DNA from: an uncultured Myxococcales bacterium
GTDB lineage: Bacteria; Myxococcota_A; UBA9042
Length of the DNA: 64,000 bases
Direction: 5' to 3'
Assembly: GCA_903929795.1 (NCBI GenBank)
Contig: CAIYWC010000185.1
Coordinates: 1-64,000 of the forward strand
This document shows positions 1 through 8,900 of the stretch, piece after piece. Position 1 is the first letter of the stretch, and the number at the start of each line of letters is the position of its first letter. Both the position numbers and the translations under genes were made by a program. Below the pieces are notes generated by a model. The model saw only the letters and a program-made list of their open reading frames with translations. It made no database searches and was not told the DNA's origin.

Positions 1-2
1 CG

Positions 3-98
3 GAGCTGGCGCGGCGGGGTGAGGATGCGGACGTCGCGGATTTGCTGCCGCAACAGTGGGTGGCGAGGAAGAAGGCGGCGGCGCTGGCTGGCGTGTAG
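3..98 (+). CDS. C-terminal end of an unidentified protein (cut by window start)
   Basis: An open frame runs in from the left edge and ends at TAG 96-98, giving 31 residues. The tail is charged and then alanine-rich (ends KKAAALAGV). It is too short to assign to a family. It is called only because the frame is open to the edge and the next gene converges on it 37 bp further on. It could be a chance open frame. Confidence 0.4.
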   Translation, partial: ELARRGEDADVADLLPQQWVARKKAAALAGV

Positions 99-135
99 GC
101 GCGTCGGTCAGAGCTGGGCGTGTTTCGCTGGGCCG

Positions 136-984
136 TTACTTCGCAAGCGCCCTTGCCGCGAATGGATCCTCGAACTTGGAATATCGACTGCACCACAAGA
201 AGTTCTCATACGCCGCGGCATAGGCGTCCTGCTGCAGCTGCCAGCCGGCGAGCCCCGCACAGCTGTACGTCGGGGGCACAGGCACCGGACAATGCGGCTG
301 CGGTTCCCGTGAGCCACCGGGCGTGCCGACATGCGCGTGAACCGTGCTGCCATGAACCGCGCTGGTAAGGCCCGAACTCCACCGCGCCGCATCCGCCGCC
401 AGCCCCGCCGCTACCAGTTCCGTCGTCAGCTTGGTCCCCGGGGAACCCACCTGCATCCCGGCACCCGCAAGCGCCAGCGCGCCAGGCGCGACTGTCATCG
501 GGAATTTGTTGGGATTCATCGCCGTCGCCGACGCCATGGCCGTCGCTCCCAGCGCGACCGCCGCCTGGTTCACTGCGCCCGCCTTCGTCAAGCCAGTTCC
601 GCCGCTGCGGTTCTTGCCCGCGCAGCCCGCGCACCCGCCCGCCGGCTTTTGCATCGCGGCGTCGGCAAACCGCACTCCAAACTGTGCGGCAAAGTCCGCG
701 TGCTGCTTGCGGTGTGCCGCTGGATCGTGGGCAAATTTCGCCGATTGCGCCACGATTTGCTCGTACGCCTTGTTCGCCAGAGTTGAGTGCGTATTCGCCA
801 ACGCCACAGCCGAGGAAGCCACTCCACCCGCGCCGTTGGCAAACCACGTCCCGCGCGCCCAGCGGGCTTGTTCCGCGGTCATGGCTTTTTGCAGCGCGGT
901 CTGCGGTCCGCCACACGCACCGCCACATGAGCAATCGCCGCCGGATTGGCACGGATGTTCGGTGGGTGTGGCGGCGGAGGTCAT
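136..984 (-). CDS. Unknown cysteine- and alanine-rich protein
   Basis: 282 residues from the ATG at 984, chosen because a GGAG lies 7 nt upstream; a longer frame upstream of it has no such site. No signal peptide is evident. The N-terminus has a dense cysteine/glycine cluster (Cys12, 18, 20, 24) and a second pair sits near residues 118-121 (GGCAGCAGK). This is followed by an Ala/Gly-rich low-complexity stretch and a C-terminal part with three more cysteines. The clusters could bind metal or form disulfides. I recognise no family. Its 5' side faces a 1-kb spacer with a 21-bp-periodic array, so a regulatory link is possible but unproven. Confidence 0.6.
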   Translation of the reverse strand: MTSAATPTEHPCQSGGDCSCGGACGGPQTALQKAMTAEQARWARGTWFANGAGGVASSAVALANTHSTLANKAYEQIVAQSAKFAHDPAAHRKQHADFAAQFGVRFADAAMQKPAGGCAGCAGKNRSGGTGLTKAGAVNQAAVALGATAMASATAMNPNKFPMTVAPGALALAGAGMQVGSPGTKLTTELVAAGLAADAARWSSGLTSAVHGSTVHAHVGTPGGSREPQPHCPVPVPPTYSCAGLAGWQLQQDAYAAAYENFLWCSRYSKFEDPFAARALAK

Positions 985-1710
985 CGCAAATCTCCAGATC
1001 CTGAGTTCAAAGCTGACTCTACGCCAGCACCGGGCCGTGTCAATGACAGAAAAATGATTGGGACGCCAACAATTCCGGGCCGATCGGCAGCGAGACGCAT
1101 TGGCCATGGCAGAGCGGTGCGCGCGTTGACGTGAACCATGACCAGCGTGCCGGACGGAGGCAACGCGCCGCTTAGTTTGATGCGGTTGTGGCTTGGACGG
1201 GGCGGCGCATAGCCGGCTTCCGATGGGGTCGGCTTGCTACACTGCCCGCCCACATCCGCCTCCTCCGGAGTCTCGGACCGACAAGCCGCGTTGTCGGCCC
1301 CAAACACCGCGATTCCCAGCCGCAGCATCCACATCCCGTGCACGAATCCCCCAAACCGCCCGCAGGAGATCGCAATCGCCGGCCTGGATGGGCCATTCGC
1401 CCGCTCCGGATCCCGAAATCCAGTCACCGACGTCGCGTCGCAGGGTGGCGGGTTCGCAAACCGCGGCCGGATAACGCGCAGACGGGGCAAAATGTCACGC
1501 GGACGCGTCCGATAGCCGTGCGGCAGTGGCAAAGTGTCGCGCGGCGAAGTCGACTTGTCGCAAGTCAACGTCAAAGGGTCGTGATCCCGGGGCAAAGTGT
1601 CGCGAAGCAGCGCCCAAGTCTCGCAAACCAGGATCAAAGTGTCGCAAAACGAATCCAGATGACGCCGTGGCGCCTCAGATAACCCCGTGGAACTTCCGAT
1701 GAACCGCAAA
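985..1710. other. Long intergenic region
   Basis: No convincing gene is present. Open frames on both strands lack protein-like composition and ribosome sites. The right half holds the 21-bp-periodic array described separately. Upstream of the Cys-rich gene I see no clear -35/-10 pair. Confidence 0.6.
1467..1644 (-). repeat. Nine-unit degenerate array with exact 21-bp period
   Basis: On the + strand a 10-bp core, best form CAAAGTGTCG, recurs at 1635, 1614, 1593, 1572, 1551, 1530, 1509, 1488 and 1467, exactly 21 bp apart. Units at 1635, 1593 and 1530 are identical. Units at 1614, 1572, 1551 and 1488 have one to four changes. Units at 1509 and 1467 are weak. On the minus strand the core reads CGACACTTTG. 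A 21-bp step is two helical turns, so every core lies on the same face of the DNA, as in iterons, regulator arrays or transposase-binding ends. Read as codons it would be a heptapeptide repeat, but no credible protein contains it. Confidence 0.75.
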
Positions 1711-1961
1711 CGCCGCGCCACGTTCCATTCCGCACCACCCGAGCACCCCGAGCCCGCGCCCAGCTCAATCGCCCCACACCTTTGCGCTGAGGCGGGGTCC
1801 CGAGCGAACCGCACGCGAAGCGAGCGGGTCAGCAGTTCGGGGGGCCCCGCCGATTCAAATTCGTCGGTCTCCGACGTCCGGCCAGGAAGATGGTCTGGAA
1901 GAAACCTGCGGTTTCTTCCAGATCCGGCGCGCCCGCGGCGCCGGCCCCGCGCGCCCCGCGC
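1711..1961 (-). repeat. Dispersed element family 2, copy 1 (directly after a stop codon)
   Basis: This 251-bp segment matches 2921-3203 along its length, with small insertions. Shared blocks include CACGTTCCAT, GCACCCCGAGCCCGCG, CCGATTCAA and GCGGCGCCGGCCCCGC. It starts immediately 3' of the TGA of the lipoprotein gene on the minus strand. It contains two hairpins: 1809-1827 (8-bp stem with one mismatch, GAA loop) and 1894-1922 (13-bp perfect stem). Copy 2 has hairpins at both matching places with different stem sequences. Confidence 0.75.
1894..1922 (-). terminator. 13-bp hairpin in element family 2, copy 1
   Basis: TCTGGAAGAAACC at 1894-1906 pairs perfectly with 1910-1922 around a 3-nt loop. 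It lies about 40 nt after the lipoprotein stop on the minus strand. No U-run follows, so a Rho-independent terminator role is possible but not classic. An RNA-stability or processing role fits equally well. Confidence 0.45.
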
Positions 1962-2819
1962 TCACTGACACCCGGACGAGCAAACCGCGCCGGCGAAATA
2001 CTTCTGCCGCCAAGCGTTGCAGTCCGCCAAGGAAGCGAACGGCCCGTTGGTCCCGCTCTTGCCGCCCATCGCGGCGGCGCATTGGGTGCTGGTGCCGCAG
2101 TCCCAGGTGGCGTTGCAGGTGTCGCCGGTCGTCGTGGTGCTGGGCGGCGCGACGGTGAGCGGGATGGTCACGGGATTGTTGGCAAAAACCCCGCTGGGCA
2201 ATGTGGCGCTGCCGATGGGCGTGGCGCCGTTGGCGGTGACGAGCGCGAGCGGGTCGGCGATGTGCGCGCAATCGCTGCTGGAGATCACGACGAGGTCGAC
2301 GTCGAAGCTGGCGCCGTCGGGCGAGGCGGCGCTGAAGCCGACGTTGCGGGTGAACGCGCCCGATGAGCGGTGGTCGCTCAGCCCGGGGAAGCAGCCGGTC
2401 TGGCCGCTGCGCCGGCCGCTCTTGCGAAACGTCAGGCCCATGACCGGCTGGCAGCCGTTGGGATCGCTGAAGGTGAAGTCCATGCGCTCGGTGAAAACCA
2501 CGTCCACGCCGGCGATTTCCGTGCCGTAGGGAAAGGCGACCGACGCCGGGCCGCTGATGAGCGCGGGCGCGCTGGCAGACGCGTGCGTGGCGGCGGAGAG
2601 GCTGGCGATTGTCGTGGCGTCGATGAACGTGACGGCGATGTCCGTGCCGTTGGCGTCGCGGATGACGAGGTGGCTCATGAAGCAGTCGATGTCGTCCGCG
2701 GCGCAGCTGGCCTGCTGCGGCGTGGTTGTGCAAGCGGCCAGCGCGCAGACGGCGAGGCCAAGCCTGCGCGCGGTCTGCCAGTCCTGGAAGATGCAACAAA
2801 TCGGGGATTTTGCGATCAC
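1962..2819 (-). CDS. Lipoprotein with cysteine-containing C-terminal motif
   Basis: 285 residues from GTG 2819, preferred because GGAGG stands 6 nt upstream; an ATG at 2837 would add six residues but overlaps that site. The N-terminus is a signal peptide ending in a lipobox (ALAAC, Cys30), so the mature protein should be lipid-anchored. The middle looks like a secreted beta-rich domain. The C-terminal 45 residues carry several cysteines around the motif MGGKSGTNGPFASLADCNAW. I believe similar tails occur on other myxobacterial-type exported proteins, but I cannot name a family. Function unknown. Its stop codon abuts element family 2, copy 1. Confidence 0.8.
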   Translation of the reverse strand: MIAKSPICCIFQDWQTARRLGLAVCALAACTTTPQQASCAADDIDCFMSHLVIRDANGTDIAVTFIDATTIASLSAATHASASAPALISGPASVAFPYGTEIAGVDVVFTERMDFTFSDPNGCQPVMGLTFRKSGRRSGQTGCFPGLSDHRSSGAFTRNVGFSAASPDGASFDVDLVVISSSDCAHIADPLALVTANGATPIGSATLPSGVFANNPVTIPLTVAPPSTTTTGDTCNATWDCGTSTQCAAAMGGKSGTNGPFASLADCNAWRQKYFAGAVCSSGCQ

Positions 2820-3038
2820 AGCGAACCTCCAAGCCATGGCCACACCGTCGGCTGGCCACAGATTGTCCAGTCTGGTCTTTCCGCGACGGGCGTCAAGCAC
2901 GCCCGACCGCATTCCGCCGCCGCAGCGGCACGTTCCATCGCGGCACGACAACGGGCGGCACTTCTGCACACCCCGGGCACCCCGAGCCCGCGAACCGGTT
3001 GACCGCCCTACACCCTTCCACGGAGGCGTGGGCTCCGA

Positions 3039-3063
3039 TTTGCCGTCACATCGTGACGGCAAA
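3039..3063 (-). other. 11-bp hairpin in element family 2, copy 2
   Basis: TTTGCCGTCAC at 3039-3049 pairs perfectly with 3053-3063 around ATC. The equivalent place in copy 1 (1809-1827) also folds, with unrelated stem bases. Confidence 0.6.
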
Positions 3064-3128
3064 AGCTCGGGGGCCCCGCGCCGATTCAAGCTCGTCGTTG
3101 CCCCACGTCCGAAAAAAGGGGAAGGGAG

Positions 3129-3159
3129 TCTGAGGGAAACCGGAATGGTTTCCCTCAGA
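3129..3159 (-). terminator. 13-bp hairpin downstream of cstA, in element family 2
   Basis: TCTGAGGGAAACC at 3129-3141 pairs perfectly with 3147-3159 around a 5-nt loop. On the minus strand a run of six T follows about 12 nt later (CCCCTTTTTTCGG). It could therefore act as a terminator for the CstA transcript, with less than ideal spacing. Confidence 0.5.
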
Positions 3160-3203
3160 TCCGGCGCACCCGCGGCGCCGGCCCCGCTCGTGCGCCCCCC
3201 GCG

Positions 3204-4982
3204 TCAACCCCGCCCGCCGCGCCGCCACCGCGCCGCCATTTCCCCCACGACCAGCAGCACGCATGCCATCATCGCCGTCGCCAGCGCCGCGTTGAACCAA
3301 CCGCGAAACGCCATCCCCGGCCGCGCCGCCAGCGGCAAAAAAATGTCGCGGATGCTGAGCACGCCCGCCGACAGCGTGGTGCAGGCCAGCACGGCCATCG
3401 GCGCCAGCGTCACCCACACGTATTGCGGCCGACCGGCGTTGCGGATGACCATCGTGCCAACCGCGAGCGCGATGACAGCCAAGAGTTGATTGGCGATGCC
3501 AAAAACCGGCCAGATGGTCTCGATGGAGCCGCTGTACAGAAATGTCGACCAGCTGAGCACGACAAGCCCCGCGGCCAGCAGGCTGCCGGGCAGCCACGCG
3601 GTTTCGCCAAGCTTTGCGTGAAATCGTCCGAGGAATTCCTGCACCAAAAAGCGCGCGACGCGCGTGCCGGTGTCGATTGTGGTGAGGACAAACATCGCTT
3701 CAAACATGATGGCGAAATGGTACCAATAACTCATCAGCCCACGCATGCCGGGGATCGCCGAGAAGATCTGCGCCATGCCGACGGCCAAGCTGACCGCGCC
3801 GCCGGGCCGACCGGCGATGGCCTCGCCGACCTGGCTTTGCAGCTCGCGCAGGTTGACCATGCTGATGCCCATGCCGGCGAATTTCTGGGCGCTGACGTTG
3901 ATTGCGTAGTAATCGCCTGGATGTAGCGATGCCGCGGCGATGAGCGCGACGAGACCGACGAGGCCTTCCAGCAGCATCGCGCCGTAGCCGATGGGCCGCG
4001 CGTGCGACTCGCGGTCGAGCATTTTCGGCGTCGTGCCGCTGGCGACCAGGCTGTGAAAACCGGAAATTGCGCCGCACGCGATGGTGATAAACATAAACGG
4101 AAAAAGTTTGCCGGGCACGATGGGACCGCCGCCGCTGGCAAATTGCGACAACGCGGGCGCGTGCAATTCCGGGTTGACAACCAGCACGCCGATGATGAGC
4201 GCGCCGATGGTGCCGAGCTTGAGAAACGACGACAGGTAATCGCGCGGACACAACAAAAGCCAGACCGGCAGCACGCTGGCGAGAAAGCCGTAAATCGCGA
4301 TGGCCAAGGTGATTTCGCCGCGCGAAAGGACAAAATAATGGCCGAACGCGCTGGCGGCCACGTCGCGGCCGAAGACGACGGCGCAGAGCATGCCGGTGAC
4401 GCCAAACGCGGTGGCGACGACGACGCGGCCCTTGCCGAAATAATTCAGATAAATGCCCATGATGAGCGCGAGCGGGATGCTGCACGCGACGGTAAAGACG
4501 CCCCAGGCGGACTCCGACAGCGCGTTGACGACGGCGACGCCCAGACCGGCGAGCGCGACGACGATGATGCCGAGGATGGCGATGGAGGTGATGAGCCCGG
4601 AGCGTGGCGAGATTTCGGCCGCGGCGATTTGCGCGAGCGAGCGGCCCTGGTGGCGGATGGACGCGGTGAGGATGACGAAATCGTGGACGGCGCCGGCGAG
4701 CACGACGCCGACGAGGATCCACAAGAAACCCGGCAGAAAGCCGAATTGCGTGGCGAGCACGGGGCCGATCAGCGGGCCGGCGCCGGTAATCGCGGCAAAA
4801 TGGTGACCAAAAAGCACAAACTTGTTGGTGGGATGGAAGTTGTGGCCGTCTTCCAGCGTGTGCGCGGGCGTGATGCGCGCGTCGTCCAGGACCAGCACCT
4901 TGGCAGCCAGGAACGCGGAGTAATAGCGATAGGCGATGGCGAGAACGCAGAGCGCGGGCAGCAAAAGGGGCAGGGCGTGCAT
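3204..4982 (-). CDS. cstA: Carbon starvation protein A family transporter
   Basis: 592 residues; inner-membrane protein with many hydrophobic helices spanning nearly the whole length. The start at 4982 has GGAGG 8 nt upstream. Family traits include the N-terminal DGxNFxPTNKxVLFGHHFAA-type segment, GAGPLIGP near residue 70 and the ISGFHSLVASGTTPKML segment. CstA/BtsT proteins of E. coli are pyruvate and peptide-linked transporters induced in starvation; this shorter version lacks about 100 residues compared with E. coli CstA. No two-component pyruvate sensor is adjacent. The stop codon abuts element family 2, copy 2. Confidence 0.92.
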   Translation of the reverse strand: MHALPLLLPALCVLAIAYRYYSAFLAAKVLVLDDARITPAHTLEDGHNFHPTNKFVLFGHHFAAITGAGPLIGPVLATQFGFLPGFLWILVGVVLAGAVHDFVILTASIRHQGRSLAQIAAAEISPRSGLITSIAILGIIVVALAGLGVAVVNALSESAWGVFTVACSIPLALIMGIYLNYFGKGRVVVATAFGVTGMLCAVVFGRDVAASAFGHYFVLSRGEITLAIAIYGFLASVLPVWLLLCPRDYLSSFLKLGTIGALIIGVLVVNPELHAPALSQFASGGGPIVPGKLFPFMFITIACGAISGFHSLVASGTTPKMLDRESHARPIGYGAMLLEGLVGLVALIAAASLHPGDYYAINVSAQKFAGMGISMVNLRELQSQVGEAIAGRPGGAVSLAVGMAQIFSAIPGMRGLMSYWYHFAIMFEAMFVLTTIDTGTRVARFLVQEFLGRFHAKLGETAWLPGSLLAAGLVVLSWSTFLYSGSIETIWPVFGIANQLLAVIALAVGTMVIRNAGRPQYVWVTLAPMAVLACTTLSAGVLSIRDIFLPLAARPGMAFRGWFNAALATAMMACVLLVVGEMAARWRRGGRG

Positions 4983-5153
4983 GGTGCGGACCTCCAGCGC
5001 TGATACTGGCACGCGGGCGCGGCGCCGCAAAGGGTGCGGGCGCTGCAGGCCGCTTGACGCGCGGGCGGGAAGGGGCAGACTGGTCGCGGAGCGCGCGGTC
5101 GGACGGCCTTGGCGATGCGCGCCCGTGGGCCCGAGCCCGTGGAGGAGAATTCC

Positions 5154-5870
5154 ATGCAAGCTTCTCACAATTTTCCGGCGATCAGCGCACTTTTTTCCGC
5201 GCGGCACGGCGCACGCCGGCTTGTGTTGCTGGCCGCGCTGTTGGGCGTGTTTCTGGGCGCGACGCCCGCGTGGGCGCAATGGCGCGGTCCGCCGCAAGGG
5301 ATGCCGTATGGCCCCGGCCCCGCCGGTCCGCTGCACGAGGGCTTCTGGATCCGCGTGAACGCCGGCCTGGCCTACGCCAGCACGACGGAGTCCGTCGCCG
5401 GCGTGGAGCTCGACGCGACCGGCTTGGGCTATTCTTTCGGCGCGCAAATCGGCGCGGCGGTGCGGCCGGACATCATCTTGCACTTCGATCTGGCCGCGAC
5501 CGGCGTGCGCAGTCCGAACCTCTCGATTTCCGGCGGCTCGAACTACGGGCTCGCGACGACACTGGGCGACTCTGCCGGCGACGTCTCGCAGGTCTTTTTC
5601 GGCGCCGGCGCCACGAAATACTTCGGCGACATGTTCTTTTTCTCGGCAGCGCTGGGCGGCGCGGCGACCCAGCTGGGCGTGACCGAAACCGGGCTGGGCT
5701 ATGGCGTCAACCTCCTGGCCGGCATGGAAGGCGAGATCCGCCGGCGCTCGTTTCTCGGCGGCGCGCTGCAGCTGCTGTTCACGACGGTGCCGCACACCGG
5801 CGACATGAGCGGCGAGGCGTGGATTCACACGCTGACGTTTGGCTTTGTCTTGACAAGCGGCTATCGGTGA
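5154..5870 (+). CDS. Secreted outer-membrane beta-barrel protein
   Basis: 238 residues from ATG 5154, with a GGAGGAG ribosome site 7 nt upstream. A Sec signal peptide ends near residue 41 (TPAWA before QW). The mature part begins with a Pro/Gly/Met-rich stretch. It then alternates hydrophobic and polar residues with many glycines and aromatic residues (GLGYSFGAQIGAAVRPDI, FGFVLTSGYR at the end), typical of an eight-stranded OmpA/OmpW-like barrel. Specific role unknown. It is divergent from cstA and followed by a kinase gene on the same strand after 91 bp. Confidence 0.75.
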   Translation: MQASHNFPAISALFSARHGARRLVLLAALLGVFLGATPAWAQWRGPPQGMPYGPGPAGPLHEGFWIRVNAGLAYASTTESVAGVELDATGLGYSFGAQIGAAVRPDIILHFDLAATGVRSPNLSISGGSNYGLATTLGDSAGDVSQVFFGAGATKYFGDMFFFSAALGGAATQLGVTETGLGYGVNLLAGMEGEIRRRSFLGGALQLLFTTVPHTGDMSGEAWIHTLTFGFVLTSGYR

Positions 5871-5961
5871 AGATGCGGTGTCCGGCAGGGGTTGACGTGC
5901 ATCGCGCACGACCGACAATGCCTCAGCCACGCGTCACCTTGGTGTGGAAGGCAGCCAGCGC

Positions 5962-8900
5962 ATGACCTCGCCGCGGATCAAATCGCCCAAGGCTACCCGA
6001 GCTGAGCGCCCGCGCTCGCGCGTGCAGCCCGTGGCTGTCGATGTGCCCATCGTCGTCGGCGGGCGGTATGCGATCCAGGGCGAAGTGGGCACCGGCGGTT
6101 TTGGCATCGTTTACCGCGCGACCGACCTGCTGACAGGCGACGCGGTGGCGGTCAAGGCGATGCGCGGCCTGGGCGAAGTCGCGCTCCAGCGGGTGCGGCG
6201 CGAGGTGGCGGCGCTCCGGCTGCTTGCGTTGCCCGGCGTCGTGCGGCTGCTGGATGAAGTGACCGAGGGCAACGACCGGTTCCTCATCATGGAACTTCTG
6301 GAAGGTAAACCGTTTCCCGCCGGTCGGCATGCATGGCCTGAGCTGGCGCCGGTGGCGATCGCCCTGCTGGAGACGCTGCACCGCGTGCACCAATCGGGCG
6401 TCGTGCACCGCGACTTGAAGCCGGCGAACGTGCTGGTCTCGGCGGACGGCCGCCCGACGATCCTCGACTTTGGTATCTCGCGCGGCGAGCCGGTCGGGAC
6501 GACGATCACCGGCGAAGGCGCCGTGTTGGGCACGCCGGGCTATCTGGCGCCCGAGCAGCTGATGGGCCAGCGCGCGGACACCCGCAGCGACCTGTACGCG
6601 GTCGGCATCATGCTTTTTGAGGCGCTGGCGGGGCGTTCGCCACACGCGACCGGCCCGGGAGGCTCGCGTTCGGTCGAGGCCCGCGTGACGATGGTGCCGC
6701 CGTCGCTGCGCAGCGTGCAGCCGGCCGTGCCGCAAGAAGTCGCGGAGGTGGTGGACCGCCTGCTGGCGCCGCAGCCGCATCACCGGCCGGCGAGCGCGGC
6801 GGAGGTCTGCAGCCTGCTGCGCGGCGAAGGCCTGGTGGACGCCGAGCCGATGGGCTGGCTGGGCCCGTCGCAGTCCCTGACCGAGGCGATCGCCAGGATC
6901 ATGTGCGGCGAAAGCGTCGTCGTGACAGGCAGTTCTGGCTGCGGCAAGACGCGCGCGCTGCGCGAGATTGCCCTGGAGCTGCAGCTTGCCGGGCGGCCGG
7001 TGCTGTGGCTGCGGCCGTCGCGGATCCCGTTTGGCTCGCTGGTGGCGCTGCGGCCGCCCGACGCCGCGCTGGCGGGGCTGGGGCTGCTGGAAGCGGCGAC
7101 GGCTGTGCGCGACCACCTGCTGCTGCACGCCCGCGATCTGGTGCTGTTCGCGGACGATTGGGAACTGCTGGACCGCTGGTCGGCGGACGTGCTGGACAGC
7201 GCGCGGCCGCACATCTGCCTGGTGCGCAGCCAGACGGCGGCGGCGCCGGGCGCGGTGAACCTGCAGCCGTTCGACGAATCGGCGCTGCGCGGGCTGTTCC
7301 TGGGCCAGCAGCGGTTGCTGCATGAGCCGGAGGACGCCGCGAGCCTGCTGTACCAGCGCACCGGTGGTCAGCCGCGGGCCGTCCGCACGGAAGTGGAAGT
7401 CTGGGTGCGCGCCGGCTTGGCGACCTGGTCGGATGGGCGCGTCGCGGTGTCGCGCAATAATCTCAACCGGTTGCGCGCGACGATGATCGCCGTGCCGATG
7501 TCCGACACTGATCTTGATCCGCTGGGCGCGCAGCCGGCGGACTGGGCGGAGTCGGTGTCCATCTCGTCGGAGCTGGCGATCGACCCGTTCCTGCGCGACC
7601 TGCTTGTGTGGATGCAGCTGGCGTGGCCGAATTCGACCGCGCCGGTGATGGCGGCGGCGATGGCGCTGCCGCCGTGGCAGGTCGAGGCGGGGCTGGCGCA
7701 GCTGGTCGCGATGGGCGCAGCGCGGCGGGTCCAGGGCGGGCGGCACGAGCCGCGGACGCGCGCGACCGTCGGCGGGCTCTGGACGCCGGAACAGGCCGCG
7801 GCGGCCCACAAGGCGCTGGCGGAGGTGCTGCCGTCGGGCACCGAACGGCGGCTCTTTCACCTGGTTGCGGCCGGCGAGACGCACGCGATCGCCACGGAGG
7901 CGGCGACGGTGGCGCGCGCGCTGATGCACGCGGGCAAGATCGGCGACGCGGAGGCGATTGTTACCGAGTCCCTGCGGGCGATTCGCGACGAAGGCGGCGC
8001 GCGGACGAGCGAGCCGCTGCTGAGCCTGCTGGTGCAGCTCGCGTGGGCGACGGGTTCGGTGCGCGCGCTGGAGTTGGCGAAATACGAAGTGCAGCGCGGG
8101 CAGCCAGCGGGCGAGGACACCCCGCTTTCGGCGCTGGTGGAGGCCGCGGTTCTGGCGAGCAAGGGTACCGGCGCGGCCGTGTTGCAGCAGAGCTCCGATG
8201 TGCCCGCATTTGCGGATGAGGCGCTGGACACCCTGCGCCAGGCCGTCCGCAAGCACGCGGCGCGCGGTTGTTTGCCCGAGCTGGATGCGGCGGTCGTGGC
8301 GGATATCGAGGCCTGGGCGACCAAACGCGGCACGCCCGCAGCCCAAGCGCACGCGCAGCTGTGGAAGGCGCGCCTGCAGTACCGGCAAGGCAAGTTTGCG
8401 GAGGCCGCCCAGCTGGATCAGGCGGCGGCGCAGAGCCCGGAGTTGCCGCTGCACCTGCGGCTGACGACGATGACGTACGGCGCGTCCGCGCTGCTGTCGG
8501 CGTTCCAGTACGCCGAGGCGAAGGCGATGGCGGCCCAAGCGCTGTCGATCGCGGACGCCGGACGGCACATCCAGGCGAGCGCGCGCGCCGAGTGGATCCT
8601 GCGCGCGGCCGAGTACCGGTCGTGCGAGCCGCTGCAGGCGGATCTTGAGTGGGCGACGAGCGTTGCATCCGCGGGCCTGGGGCAAATTGCGGTGCCGATC
8701 ATGCTGACGGAGGCGACGATCGCCTGGCGCGCGGGCGATCTGGCTGGCTGTGCGGTGATTGCGCGACCGGCGGCGGAGCTGGCGCGCGAGCATGGGATGG
8801 AGCCCTTTGGCGGTCTGCTGCGCCTGCTGCTCGCGATTGCCGATCCGGACCTGCCGCGGCCGGAACCGGCGCAAATCGCGCGCGAGGCCGAGGCGGCAGG

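Larger units (their letters stand above)
2921..3203 (-). repeat. Dispersed element family 2, copy 2 (directly after a stop codon)
   Basis: 283 bp homologous to 1711-1961. It starts immediately after the stop codon of the CstA gene (TGA at 3206-3204, minus strand). The hairpin at 3129-3159 occupies the place of 1894-1922 in copy 1, with a different but still perfectly paired 13-bp stem. A second hairpin at 3039-3063 occupies the place of 1809-1827. Confidence 0.75.

Noticed and set aside
981-1814. 277-residue minus-strand open frame with a heptapeptide repeat
   Set aside because: The repeat is real as DNA, but the frame has no start signal, unlikely composition, and runs into the start of the Cys-rich gene.
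2868-2896. Sigma-70 promoter with TTGACG at 2896-2891 (minus strand)
   Set aside because: The -35-like box is good, but at 17 nt spacing the -10 position reads AGACTG. Not enough to call.
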